A DNA stretch of 5,071 bases from CAYHIN01 sp964356705 (GTDB lineage Bacteria > Patescibacteriota > Microgenomatia > CAZETR01 > Amesbacteraceae), in assembly GCA_964356705.1 (NCBI GenBank), contig CAYHIN010000050.1:1-5071 (forward strand). Direction: 5' to 3'. Shown one piece after another: positions 1 through 5,071 of the stretch. The position numbers were made by a program, and so were the translations under genes. Below the pieces are notes generated by a model that worked only from the letters and a program-made list of their open reading frames with translations, was not told the origin of the DNA and did no database searches. Position 1 is the first letter of the stretch, and each line of letters begins with the position of its first letter.

Positions 1-1
1 T

Positions 2-151
2 AAAAACAGGAAAGCGGATACCGATTTTGAAAAAGGGGTGACAGTGATCATCCAAGACGGGAGTCCTTCTATCATGGTGACCAAAGTAAGATGGCTAAGT
101 GTTCTTGATACCACACTCCTAGGCAAAAACCAAGGATGGGTAGACCTATAA
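2..151 (+). CDS. 3' end of an unidentified protein (partial, cut by the window edge)
   Basis: A frame is open from base 2 to a TAA at 149-151, giving the last 49 residues of a protein whose start lies outside the window. The tail alternates charged and beta-prone stretches (EKGVTVIIQDG, SIMVTKVRWLSVLD) and ends LLGKNQGWVDL. The terminal Gly-Trp-Val resembles the last strand of small SH3-like barrels, but this is too little to assign a family. Absence of stops over 50 codons and a normal amino-acid mix argue for coding; no competing long frame was seen here on the other strand. It lies in the same orientation as the primase-like gene, about 110 bases upstream of the fragment at 268. Function is not known. 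Confidence 0.45.
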   Translation, partial: KNRKADTDFEKGVTVIIQDGSPSIMVTKVRWLSVLDTTLLGKNQGWVDL

Positions 152-267
152 AAACGATTGCCGACAGCAGAACCGAGAAAGAAGACTCAGTCGTGAGCCA
201 GGCTGGCAGCTTTGTGTTCACCTATTTAGTATATCTCAATCTTTCTTTATGGGTATAGAATGTGGCA

Positions 268-363
268 ATGGGGCACGAGCAAGATATAGAAATATCAATG
301 AATCTGATCAGGGCTGCGTATACTAATGCAGCCTTGGTAGACGAAAACTGGAAATCTGTCTGA
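268..363 (+). other. Short upstream reading frame, probable N-terminal piece of the 371-1084 gene in a shifted frame
   Basis: An ATG at 268 (or GTG at 262; the frame is closed by TAG at 256) opens 31 codons ending at TGA 361-363. The peptide reads as an amphipathic helix (QDIEISMNLIRAAYTNAALV, then DENWKSV). If one base is skipped at the stop (GTC-T-GAA), reading continues as EAQMCFAYLKVYN straight into the downstream frame, extending the same helical pattern. The downstream frame alone starts with MCFAYLK, an odd N-terminus, and has no Shine-Dalgarno. Together these suggest one gene of about 270 residues interrupted by a sequencing error, a real mutation or a +1 recoding site. TATAGA at 254-259, eight bases before the ATG, is a possible -10 element. 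Bases 152-261 hold nothing else I can support. Confidence 0.4.
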
Positions 364-370
364 AGCTCAA

Positions 371-1084
371 ATGTGCTTCGCGTATTTGAAAGTTTACAAT
401 CAAACCCCACATGAAAAGGTTGGACAAACCAAACCACCTGAGCCGTCAAGATTTGTGCCGGTAACAGTCATGTCGCCGGGCGAGCTTGATGACTTTGTAG
501 AAGACCCAATGATGTCCCAACAGGAAGATGCGTTGGAAAGGTTGTTTGTCTACGATAGTGAACACCCAGGCTGCCCAATAGAAGAATATCTAGATCATTT
601 TTATGCTGAATGGTATCAATTGGGTTGGTCTATCGGTTATTCCCCTTTTGGGTTTTTCCAGACACCAGGGATGTCTCAAGATTTTGCCAGGTGCACACTA
701 CTTGACTTAGAAACTAAGCCAGAGGCGTGGAGTAGCATGGCGGATGAGATGAGAGCCAGAAACAGCGTAGATCCACGCTGTCCAATAAAGACAAACGGCA
801 TGGTGACTACGAGCTCTGGTCATGGAATGCACTTTTATTCGCATCTCTACTTACCAAATACTCCAGCCGGAAAGGTCCGGTTAGCTTCTCAGATCGGCAG
901 CGCATTACTGCTGAATAAAGAAGGTCATCCTAAGAATGTGGATGAAAGGGGAGCTGGGCATCAACTTAGATCATTAGTGGAAGGATGGTATCCCAATATA
1001 CAAAATTCGGAGGTGTCTTGTGTGAGGGTTACCAGAAGTCTTCTGAAACTAGAACAACCTGAGTTTCTGAGTTTTGTATATTAG
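371..1084 (+). CDS. Possible archaeo-eukaryotic primase/PrimPol-like protein (remote similarity by motif)
   Basis: This is a 237-residue frame, possibly lacking about 34 N-terminal residues (see 268-363). I do not recognise a close family. Visible are three motifs in the order and rough spacing of AEP-superfamily primase-polymerases. A hydrophobic-D-h-E motif, LLDLET (D112, E114), would hold the first metal ligands. TTSSGHGMHFY (residues 147-156, S149, H151, H154) resembles the SxGxH nucleotide-binding motif. NVDERGAGHQLRS (189-201, D191, R200) resembles the third acidic motif followed by the HxxR/LRxPG-type element. Known family members synthesise primers or fill in DNA in replicons and repair. 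No helicase or zinc domain is visible, and the protein ends soon after motif III (FLSFVY), so it would be a minimal catalytic domain. The region before residue 80 is acidic and poorly defined. It is convergent with secA and not in its operon. The fold assignment is inference; coding status is firmer. Confidence 0.6.
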   Translation: MCFAYLKVYNQTPHEKVGQTKPPEPSRFVPVTVMSPGELDDFVEDPMMSQQEDALERLFVYDSEHPGCPIEEYLDHFYAEWYQLGWSIGYSPFGFFQTPGMSQDFARCTLLDLETKPEAWSSMADEMRARNSVDPRCPIKTNGMVTTSSGHGMHFYSHLYLPNTPAGKVRLASQIGSALLLNKEGHPKNVDERGAGHQLRSLVEGWYPNIQNSEVSCVRVTRSLLKLEQPEFLSFVY

Positions 1085-1091
1085 TCGACTA
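1082..1091. repeat. Ten-base palindrome forming both convergent stop codons
   Basis: TAGTCGACTA is a perfect palindrome that supplies the TAG of the primase-like gene on the plus strand (1082-1084) and the TAG of secA on the minus strand (1089-1091), with four bases between them. There is no loop or T-run, so it is not an intrinsic terminator. No terminator hairpin was seen within about 70 bases on either side, so transcripts probably run into each other's genes. Confidence 0.6.
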
Positions 1092-3635
1092 GTTTGGATA
1101 GTGGCAGTGTTTGTATTTTTTGCCGCTGCCGCAGTGACAGGGATCATTGCGACCGAGCTTTTTGTGTTTATTTTCCACACTCCCTTTTTGCAGACCGGAA
1201 AAAGCTGAGAGAAACTCGCTAGCCACTTGCTTGTCTCCGGCCGACTTTTTTACGACGGCAGTCCCCTCTTGCTCGGGAAGAGCGAAGTCTGGCTTGATCT
1301 CCACTGCTCTTTGAAGAACTGGCTCCTGAGTCTGGGGAACACCAGGTTGGATCCTAAACAAGCGCTTGGCAAACTCGGACTCGATCTGAGTAACCAGTCT
1401 CTCAAACATGGAGAAAGCCTCACCTTTGTACTCGACCAATGGATCTCTTTGGCCATAACTGCGAAGCCCTATACCAGACCTGAGATTGTCGATACTACTC
1501 AAGTGCTCGACCCAAAGATTGTCTATGGAAGATAGATAAGCGTAGCGAATGACCTCGCGCCAGACCTGCTCTCCTAACATAGTTTTGCGCTGAGCCAGAG
1601 CATCGCGAATTATTTGGTCGGTGAGACTTTTTATCTCGCCTGCGGTGCCATATTTTTTGAACTGCTCTTCTAGGCCTATCCTGGATGCATCGTCAAAAGG
1701 AATAATGTCCGCCAGAGAATTGACGATCGGGAGAACCTCGGATTCGACTACGCCATTGGGCGCGTAAATCTTGACCAGATTGCTCATCTGGGAGGTGAGT
1801 CTGTCTGTGACTTCTGATTCTGTCACTTCGTCGTGAAGAACTTTTTGGCGTAGCTTGTAGATAACTTCTCTTTGCTTGTTCATGACGTCGTCATACTCGA
1901 CCACGTTTTTTCTGGCATCAAAGTTGAACCCTTCTACTTTTACTTGGGCCTGTTCGATGGCTTTACTGACCATGGAATGCTCGATGGGCTCATTTTCTGG
2001 GATCTTGAGAAAATTCATAATCTTGGCTACTTGATCGCCGCCAAAGATGCGCATGATCTCGTCATCTAGAGCTAGGAAAAACTTGGTGGCGCCGGGATCT
2101 CCTTGTCTGCCGGACCGACCGCGGAGCTGATTGTCCACCCGACGGGATTCATGACGCTCAGTACCGATGACATATAGACCTCCGAGACGAACGACCTCGT
2201 CGTGATCCTTTTGCCATTTGGCCATCTCTTTTTCGTATTGTTTGTCGGTCAACCTATCACGGCCCAAGACAAACTCAGGATTTGGCGGGGGAGTGCCACC
2301 CAGAATGATATCGACTCCACGACCGGCGATGTTAGTCGCTATGGTAACTGCTCCCTTTCGTCCGGCTTGGGCTATGATCTGGGCTTCTCTTTCGTGATTT
2401 TTGGCATTGAGCAGCTGATGAGGGACACCGGCTTTTTGAAGATATGTCGCAATAATTTCGTTTTTGTCTATTGAAGTTGTACCCATGAGGACAGGCTGAC
2501 CCGTGGCATGGATCTTTTTTATCTCTTCTGCTAAGGCGACATATTTTACGTGCGAGTTTTTGTAAATTGTATCCGAGTGGTCGGTCCTCGCGGTATTTTT
2601 GTGAGTAGGAATAATCACTACGTTGAGCTTGTAGATCTTTTGAAACTCTTCGGCTTCAGTTGCGGCTGTTCCTGTCATGCCGGCTAGCTTCTCGTACATG
2701 CGGAAGTAGTTTTGGAACGAAATGGTGGCCATCGTCTTTGACTCTTGCTGAATGATCACATTTTCTTTGGCTTCCACTGCCTGATGCAGACCTTCGGACC
2801 ACCGACGGCCCGGCATGAGACGGCCAGTAAACTCGTCCACGATCACGACTTGGTTGTCTCTTATGATGTAGTCTTTGTCCTTTAAAAATAAGGTTCTGGC
2901 TTTGAGGGCATTTTCTAGATGATGAATGGTGGAAAAATCGTGCTCATAGAGATTGTCTATATGTAGAAAACCCTCGACTTTTTCTAATCCTGCATCTGTC
3001 AAGTTGGCAGTCCGGTGCTTTTCGTCGATGACGTAGTCAGTTGCCCGGTCTAATCTGTTTACCAACTTGGCAAAATCGTAATATTTCTGAGTGGGCTCGG
3101 TGTCTGGAGCGGAAATGATAAGTGGGGTGCGGGCTTCGTCGATAAGAATAGAGTCCACCTCGTCAACAATTGCAAAGTGGTGACTCCGCTGCACCATCTC
3201 CGCAGTACTACCCACCATGTTGTCCCTAAGATAATCAAAGCCGAACTCGTTGTTTGTGCCATAGGTCACATCGGCTGCATATGCGGTTTTTCGGTCTACG
3301 GGGCGCAGATGGGCCAAACGGTCGTCGCCGTGAATAGGGTCAAAATAGGTGGGGTCGTACAAAAATGATTGCTCGTGAATGATGATACCCACGCTTAAGC
3401 CAAGCATATGAAATGTGGGNNNNNNNNNNNNNNNNNNNNNNNNNNNNNNNNNNNNNNNNNNNNNNNNNNNNNNNNNNNNNNNNNNNNNNNNNNNNNNNNN
3501 NNNNNNNNNNNNNNNNNNNTTTTTTTTGATCTTTTTGTACTTGTCTTCGAGCTCGTTGATGTGAACCAGTCTCCCCTTGAGGCGGTCGACTTCTTTTTGA
3601 TTTAGGTCTAGAAATTTGGAGAGGAATTTGAACAT
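1089..3635 (-). CDS. secA: Preprotein translocase ATPase SecA (interrupted by an assembly gap)
   Basis: SecA is the cytosolic motor that drives unfolded preproteins through SecYEG by ATP hydrolysis. Counting from TTG 3650 through the gapped translation, visible elements are AYAADVTYGTNNEFGFDYLRD (124-142 region), Walker B DEVD (163-166), VDEFTGRLMPGRRWSEGLHQ (271-290), the preprotein cross-linking/motor region with AGMTGTA (323-329), TNIAGRGVDIILGG (439-452), and RHESRRVDNQLRGRSGRQGD (499-518). The scaffold and wing follow, then a C-terminal zinc site CHCGSGKKYKHCH (C838, C840, C849, H850), the SecB/ribosome-binding tail. The 100 N hide the Walker A/GEGKT segment. I chose ATG 3635 (MFKFLSKFL, typical of SecA N-termini) over TTG 3650, because TATAAT overlaps the TTG; AAAGG five bases before that TTG is the counter-argument. 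The gene follows the methyltransferase by 25 bases. An insertion of about 20 residues precedes AYAAD. The family assignment is certain. Confidence 0.97.
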   Translation of the reverse strand: MFKFLSKFLDLNQKEVDRLKGRLVHINELEDKYKKIKKXXXXXXXXXXXXXXXXXXXXXXXXXXXXXXXXXXPTFHMLGLSVGIIIHEQSFLYDPTYFDPIHGDDRLAHLRPVDRKTAYAADVTYGTNNEFGFDYLRDNMVGSTAEMVQRSHHFAIVDEVDSILIDEARTPLIISAPDTEPTQKYYDFAKLVNRLDRATDYVIDEKHRTANLTDAGLEKVEGFLHIDNLYEHDFSTIHHLENALKARTLFLKDKDYIIRDNQVVIVDEFTGRLMPGRRWSEGLHQAVEAKENVIIQQESKTMATISFQNYFRMYEKLAGMTGTAATEAEEFQKIYKLNVVIIPTHKNTARTDHSDTIYKNSHVKYVALAEEIKKIHATGQPVLMGTTSIDKNEIIATYLQKAGVPHQLLNAKNHEREAQIIAQAGRKGAVTIATNIAGRGVDIILGGTPPPNPEFVLGRDRLTDKQYEKEMAKWQKDHDEVVRLGGLYVIGTERHESRRVDNQLRGRSGRQGDPGATKFFLALDDEIMRIFGGDQVAKIMNFLKIPENEPIEHSMVSKAIEQAQVKVEGFNFDARKNVVEYDDVMNKQREVIYKLRQKVLHDEVTESEVTDRLTSQMSNLVKIYAPNGVVESEVLPIVNSLADIIPFDDASRIGLEEQFKKYGTAGEIKSLTDQIIRDALAQRKTMLGEQVWREVIRYAYLSSIDNLWVEHLSSIDNLRSGIGLRSYGQRDPLVEYKGEAFSMFERLVTQIESEFAKRLFRIQPGVPQTQEPVLQRAVEIKPDFALPEQEGTAVVKKSAGDKQVASEFLSAFSGLQKGSVENKHKKLGRNDPCHCGSGKKYKHCHYPN
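3420..3519. other. Assembly gap of 100 N inside secA
   Basis: Exactly 100 N, the usual placeholder for a scaffold gap of unknown size. The right edge begins with eight T (3520-3527), a homopolymer that may have ended the contig. By alignment from memory to E. coli SecA, the residues lost correspond to about 39-145 there, near 107 residues or 320 bases, not 100. The missing part should carry the Q motif, Walker A (GEGKT) and the VTVNDYLA region. The reading frame appears continuous across the N only because the placeholder length happens to fit. Confidence 0.95.
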
Positions 3636-3649
3636 ATTCTCGAGGGGCA

Positions 3650-3655
3650 ATTATA
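3650..3655 (-). promoter_or_regulatory. Putative -10 element (TATAAT) for secA
   Basis: A perfect TATAAT on the minus strand lies between the methyltransferase stop (3661-3663) and the secA ATG at 3635. A weak -35 candidate, CTGTCA (4 of 6 matches to TTGACA), lies 18 bases upstream, inside the methyltransferase 3' end. The expected transcript start would be near 3643, leaving a leader of only about 8 bases, too short for a normal Shine-Dalgarno. It would let secA be expressed independently of the upstream toxin-antitoxin genes. AT-rich sequence makes a chance match possible. Confidence 0.45.
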
Positions 3656-3660
3656 CCTTT

Positions 3661-4281
3661 TTAAACTCGTTTTTGACAGATTATAAGCAGATTGGTGAGG
3701 ACGTGGTGCAACTTGATAGATGGAAATCTAAACTCTAGAGATTTTACTAGTAACTGGGCATTGGTTTTCTTCTCGTCGTCGTAAAACAGGTGATTGAAGA
3801 TGACAGTGGACCCATGTTTGCGCGCGGCATCAATAAAGTCGGATGAGTATACGAAGTCTGGTAGTTTATCGCCTTGGTAAATGTCGACAAGAATAAAATC
3901 GAAGTAGCTACTAGTCGTTAGCAGGTAGTCGTTAGCATCTTGTTGGACTATTTCTAGATTGGGGATTTTGTCTAGATCAAAATATTTTTTCCCTAGGTAA
4001 ATCATCTGGGTGTCTATCTCCACACCCACAATTTTTGTGGGTAAATATTTTTTGGCGATGATTTGGGCAGCTGTGCCGACGGCCAGACCTAAGATGAGCC
4101 AGGTTTTGTTTTTTTCCCCGACTTTTTTTAGTATCGGGTTCCAGATATCATTTATTAATCCCCCACTCTGGGTCAAATAGCCTGTGGACACATATTTGCT
4201 GTCCAAAGTCTTTATGACCTTGAGAGTGCCACTGTACTTGGAGGGAACTTCTTCGAGAATTTTTGGGGAAAAAATGTTCAT
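3661..4281 (-). CDS. SAM-dependent methyltransferase, spermidine-synthase fold
   Basis: This 206-residue protein has a Rossmann-type class I methyltransferase core. Motif I is LILGLAVGTAAQ (62-73), equivalent to the glycine-rich SAM loop; IVGVEID (84-90) ends in the acidic residue expected to bind the ribose; QQDANDYL (113-120) is the motif contacting adenine; and YFDFILVDIYQGDKLPDF (126-143) is the motif IV strand typical of spermidine-synthase-like proteins. A true SpeE would show an N-terminal YHE(M)L(TH)-type motif and a catalytic DxxDP; neither is visible, so polyamine synthesis is unlikely and the substrate is unknown. The N-terminal YLTQSGG (35-41) resembles the substrate-side beta segment of the family. 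The ATG overlaps the fic stop as ATGA and has no Shine-Dalgarno, implying translation coupled to fic. No membrane segment or signal peptide is seen. The fold is confident; the role is not. Confidence 0.85.
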   Translation of the reverse strand: MNIFSPKILEEVPSKYSGTLKVIKTLDSKYVSTGYLTQSGGLINDIWNPILKKVGEKNKTWLILGLAVGTAAQIIAKKYLPTKIVGVEIDTQMIYLGKKYFDLDKIPNLEIVQQDANDYLLTTSSYFDFILVDIYQGDKLPDFVYSSDFIDAARKHGSTVIFNHLFYDDEKKTNAQLLVKSLEFRFPSIKLHHVLTNLLIICQKRV

Positions 4282-4868
4282 TTTTTTATTGACTTTTTGA
4301 TTAATCCTTCAAGTTTTGAATAATCTCCACTGTCCGCCGATTGCATAGCTTTTAAATATCTGTTTCTATCCGATAATGAGTCTGCTTTTATTTCTGACGG
4401 AATCATTCCCATTATCAACATTAGAAGATAGCTTAGCATTCTGGCGGTTCGTCCGTTGTAATCTTGAAATGGGTGGATGTATACGAATTCATGCTGAAAC
4501 CAGGCCAGAAGCTGCACTGGATCAGGATTATGATTTAATCTCTCTTTGAGATCATCACATAGATTGGTAACCAACTCTGGGACTTTGTAATACTGAGGAG
4601 CTTCGACGTCTGAGAATCTGACCTGGATAGTCCTGAATTTTCCCGCCCAATCTGGAAAAATCCATGCATACGAAACTCCATGAAGTTTGAGTATCAGCTC
4701 TGAATTGATTTCAAAGCTGTCCTGTTCTGTAAAAATTTTAGCAATAAACTCCAACCCCCTTTTTGTACCTTCTAACTCCAGAGGCAATAACTCCCTATGT
4801 GACAAAATTCCGTGAGCTGATTCTTTGTATGTCGTTGTTCCTTTTGACTTAGTTGAGGGTTTTTTCAT
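4278..4868 (-). CDS. fic: Fic-domain AMP-transferase-like toxin
   Basis: Fic proteins usually transfer AMP (sometimes another nucleotide or phosphate group) from a nucleotide to a Ser, Thr or Tyr hydroxyl of a target protein; in toxin-antitoxin pairs known targets include DNA gyrase and topoisomerase IV. In this 196-residue protein the flap region is WAGKFRTIQV (74-83). The active loop is HPFQDYNGRTAR (132-143), with catalytic H132, metal ligand D136, N138-G139, R140 and the second arginine R143, which in other Fic proteins pairs with the inhibitory glutamate. Position 137 is Tyr where the consensus has Gly (Ala in Doc and AnkX). No clear (S/T)xxxE(G/N) inhibitory motif is seen within this protein, which fits a separate antitoxin. 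That gene lies directly upstream and overlaps the fic ATG by ATGA. The start is firm: TAG lies in frame 15 bases upstream. The fic stop in turn overlaps the methyltransferase start. Confidence 0.93.
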   Translation of the reverse strand: MKKPSTKSKGTTTYKESAHGILSHRELLPLELEGTKRGLEFIAKIFTEQDSFEINSELILKLHGVSYAWIFPDWAGKFRTIQVRFSDVEAPQYYKVPELVTNLCDDLKERLNHNPDPVQLLAWFQHEFVYIHPFQDYNGRTARMLSYLLMLIMGMIPSEIKADSLSDRNRYLKAMQSADSGDYSKLEGLIKKSIKK

Positions 4869-5017
4869 CCAAATATGGACCTAACCATTTTTCTAGTTAC
4901 TGGTTCCCCTTCGAGCTTAGTCGTCTTGAAAATTAGTTCGGGTATTAATTTACGAAAGGCCCTAACCAAGGCACTTTTTTTTGCTACCGAAAGATGTTTT
5001 TTGTGTTTTTTTATCAT
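4865..5017 (-). CDS. Small Fic antitoxin (class I, VbhA/FicA-like), 50 residues
   Basis: A 50-codon gene begins at ATG 5017-5015 and ends with a TGA (4867-4865) sharing the ATGA with the fic start. The N-terminus is very basic (MIKKHKKHLSVAKKSALVRA), followed by a helix (FRKLIPELIF) and then KTTKLEGEPVTRKMVRSIFG. TTKLEG (T32-G37) is an exact (S/T)xxxE(G/N) inhibitory motif, in which E36 would contact the second arginine of the Fic loop (R143 here) and block productive ATP binding. VbhA-type antitoxins have the same layout: a short helical protein with a LEG segment followed by a V-S/T helix, encoded immediately before the toxin. The order antitoxin-toxin with translational coupling favours excess antitoxin. 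No Shine-Dalgarno precedes the ATG; TATAAT ends six bases before it. The basic N-terminus could be DNA- or RNA-binding for autoregulation, which is speculation. Confidence 0.82.
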   Translation of the reverse strand: MIKKHKKHLSVAKKSALVRAFRKLIPELIFKTTKLEGEPVTRKMVRSIFG

Positions 5018-5023
5018 GTGATT

Positions 5024-5032
5024 ATTATATCA
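5024..5032 (-). promoter_or_regulatory. Extended -10 promoter element for the antitoxin-fic operon
   Basis: The minus strand reads TGATATAAT, a perfect extended -10 (TGnTATAAT). No good -35 is seen about 17 bases upstream, which an extended -10 can tolerate. Only six bases (AATCAC) separate it from the antitoxin ATG, so transcription would start at or next to the A of the ATG, giving a leaderless mRNA. This agrees with the absence of a Shine-Dalgarno. A minus-strand frame entering from the window edge also ends at 5014, so an upstream coupled gene is an alternative explanation. Confidence 0.5.
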
Positions 5033-5071
5033 TTTGTAACTTTTGGCCTGGAGGGTAAACAACTTGGCATA

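Noticed and set aside
197..219. GCCA-GGC-TGGC hairpin followed by TTTGTGTT, a possible terminator after the partial gene
   Set aside because: The stem is only four pairs and the T-run is broken; too weak for an intrinsic terminator.
222..449. 75-codon minus-strand frame opposite the start of the primase-like gene
   Set aside because: It lies antisense to the probable coding region 268-449, has no Shine-Dalgarno and no recognisable motif; most likely a shadow.
1043..1056. CAGAAGTCTTCTG inverted repeat near the end of the primase-like gene
   Set aside because: The usable stem is four pairs with no T-run on either strand, and it is within coding sequence.
1227..3368. Several 60-100 codon frames on either strand inside secA
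   Set aside because: SecA is conserved across this whole stretch; these frames contain no motifs and are shadows.
4302..4329. SKLEG near the Fic C-terminus as an internal class III inhibitory motif
   Set aside because: The spacing is SxxEG, not (S/T)xxxE(G/N); the residue four before the Glu is Tyr.
5014..5070. Minus-strand frame from the window edge ending at TGA 5016-5014, overlapping the antitoxin ATG as ATGA (residues MPSCLPSRPKVTNDIIIT)
   Set aside because: Only 18 codons are visible, an open frame of that length is likely by chance, and it overlaps a strong -10 element. It could be the tail of an upstream gene but cannot be supported here.

Overview
The window looks like a fragment of a small, compact bacterial genome, most likely a Patescibacteria/CPR lineage. 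This is an inference from a SecA with an insertion of about 20 residues of a kind I associate with CPR SecA, very tight gene packing with four-base ATGA overlaps, and starts without convincing Shine-Dalgarno sites. It is a draft scaffold: a 100-N gap (3420-3519) sits inside secA.

Left part, plus strand (1-1084): the 3' end of an unidentified gene (2-151), a short stretch with no gene (152-261), then a gene of unknown family at 371-1084. Its three spaced motifs (DLE, SGHGMH, VDER...HQLR) resemble the active-site pattern of archaeo-eukaryotic primase/PrimPol-like enzymes. A short reading frame just upstream (268-363) probably belongs to the same gene, separated from it by a +1 frame change at GTC-TGA. 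The gene meets secA tail to tail, with four bases between the two stop codons.

Right part, minus strand (5017 down to 1089, read right to left): a 50-codon gene, a Fic-domain protein, a spermidine-synthase-fold methyltransferase, and secA. The first three are chained by two ATGA overlaps, and secA follows 25 bases later behind its own TATAAT. The 50-codon gene carries the (S/T)xxxE(G/N) signature of Fic-inhibiting antitoxins (TTKLEG), so it and fic form a class I Fic toxin-antitoxin pair. The methyltransferase appears to be a third member of that transcript.

The main points of interest are the small Fic antitoxin, the non-standard Fic motif (HPFQDYNGR, Tyr in place of the usual Gly), the promoter placement suggesting leaderless mRNA, and the primase-like protein. 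The secA gap hides the Walker A motif, and its 100-N length is a placeholder: comparison with E. coli SecA suggests roughly 320 bases are missing.
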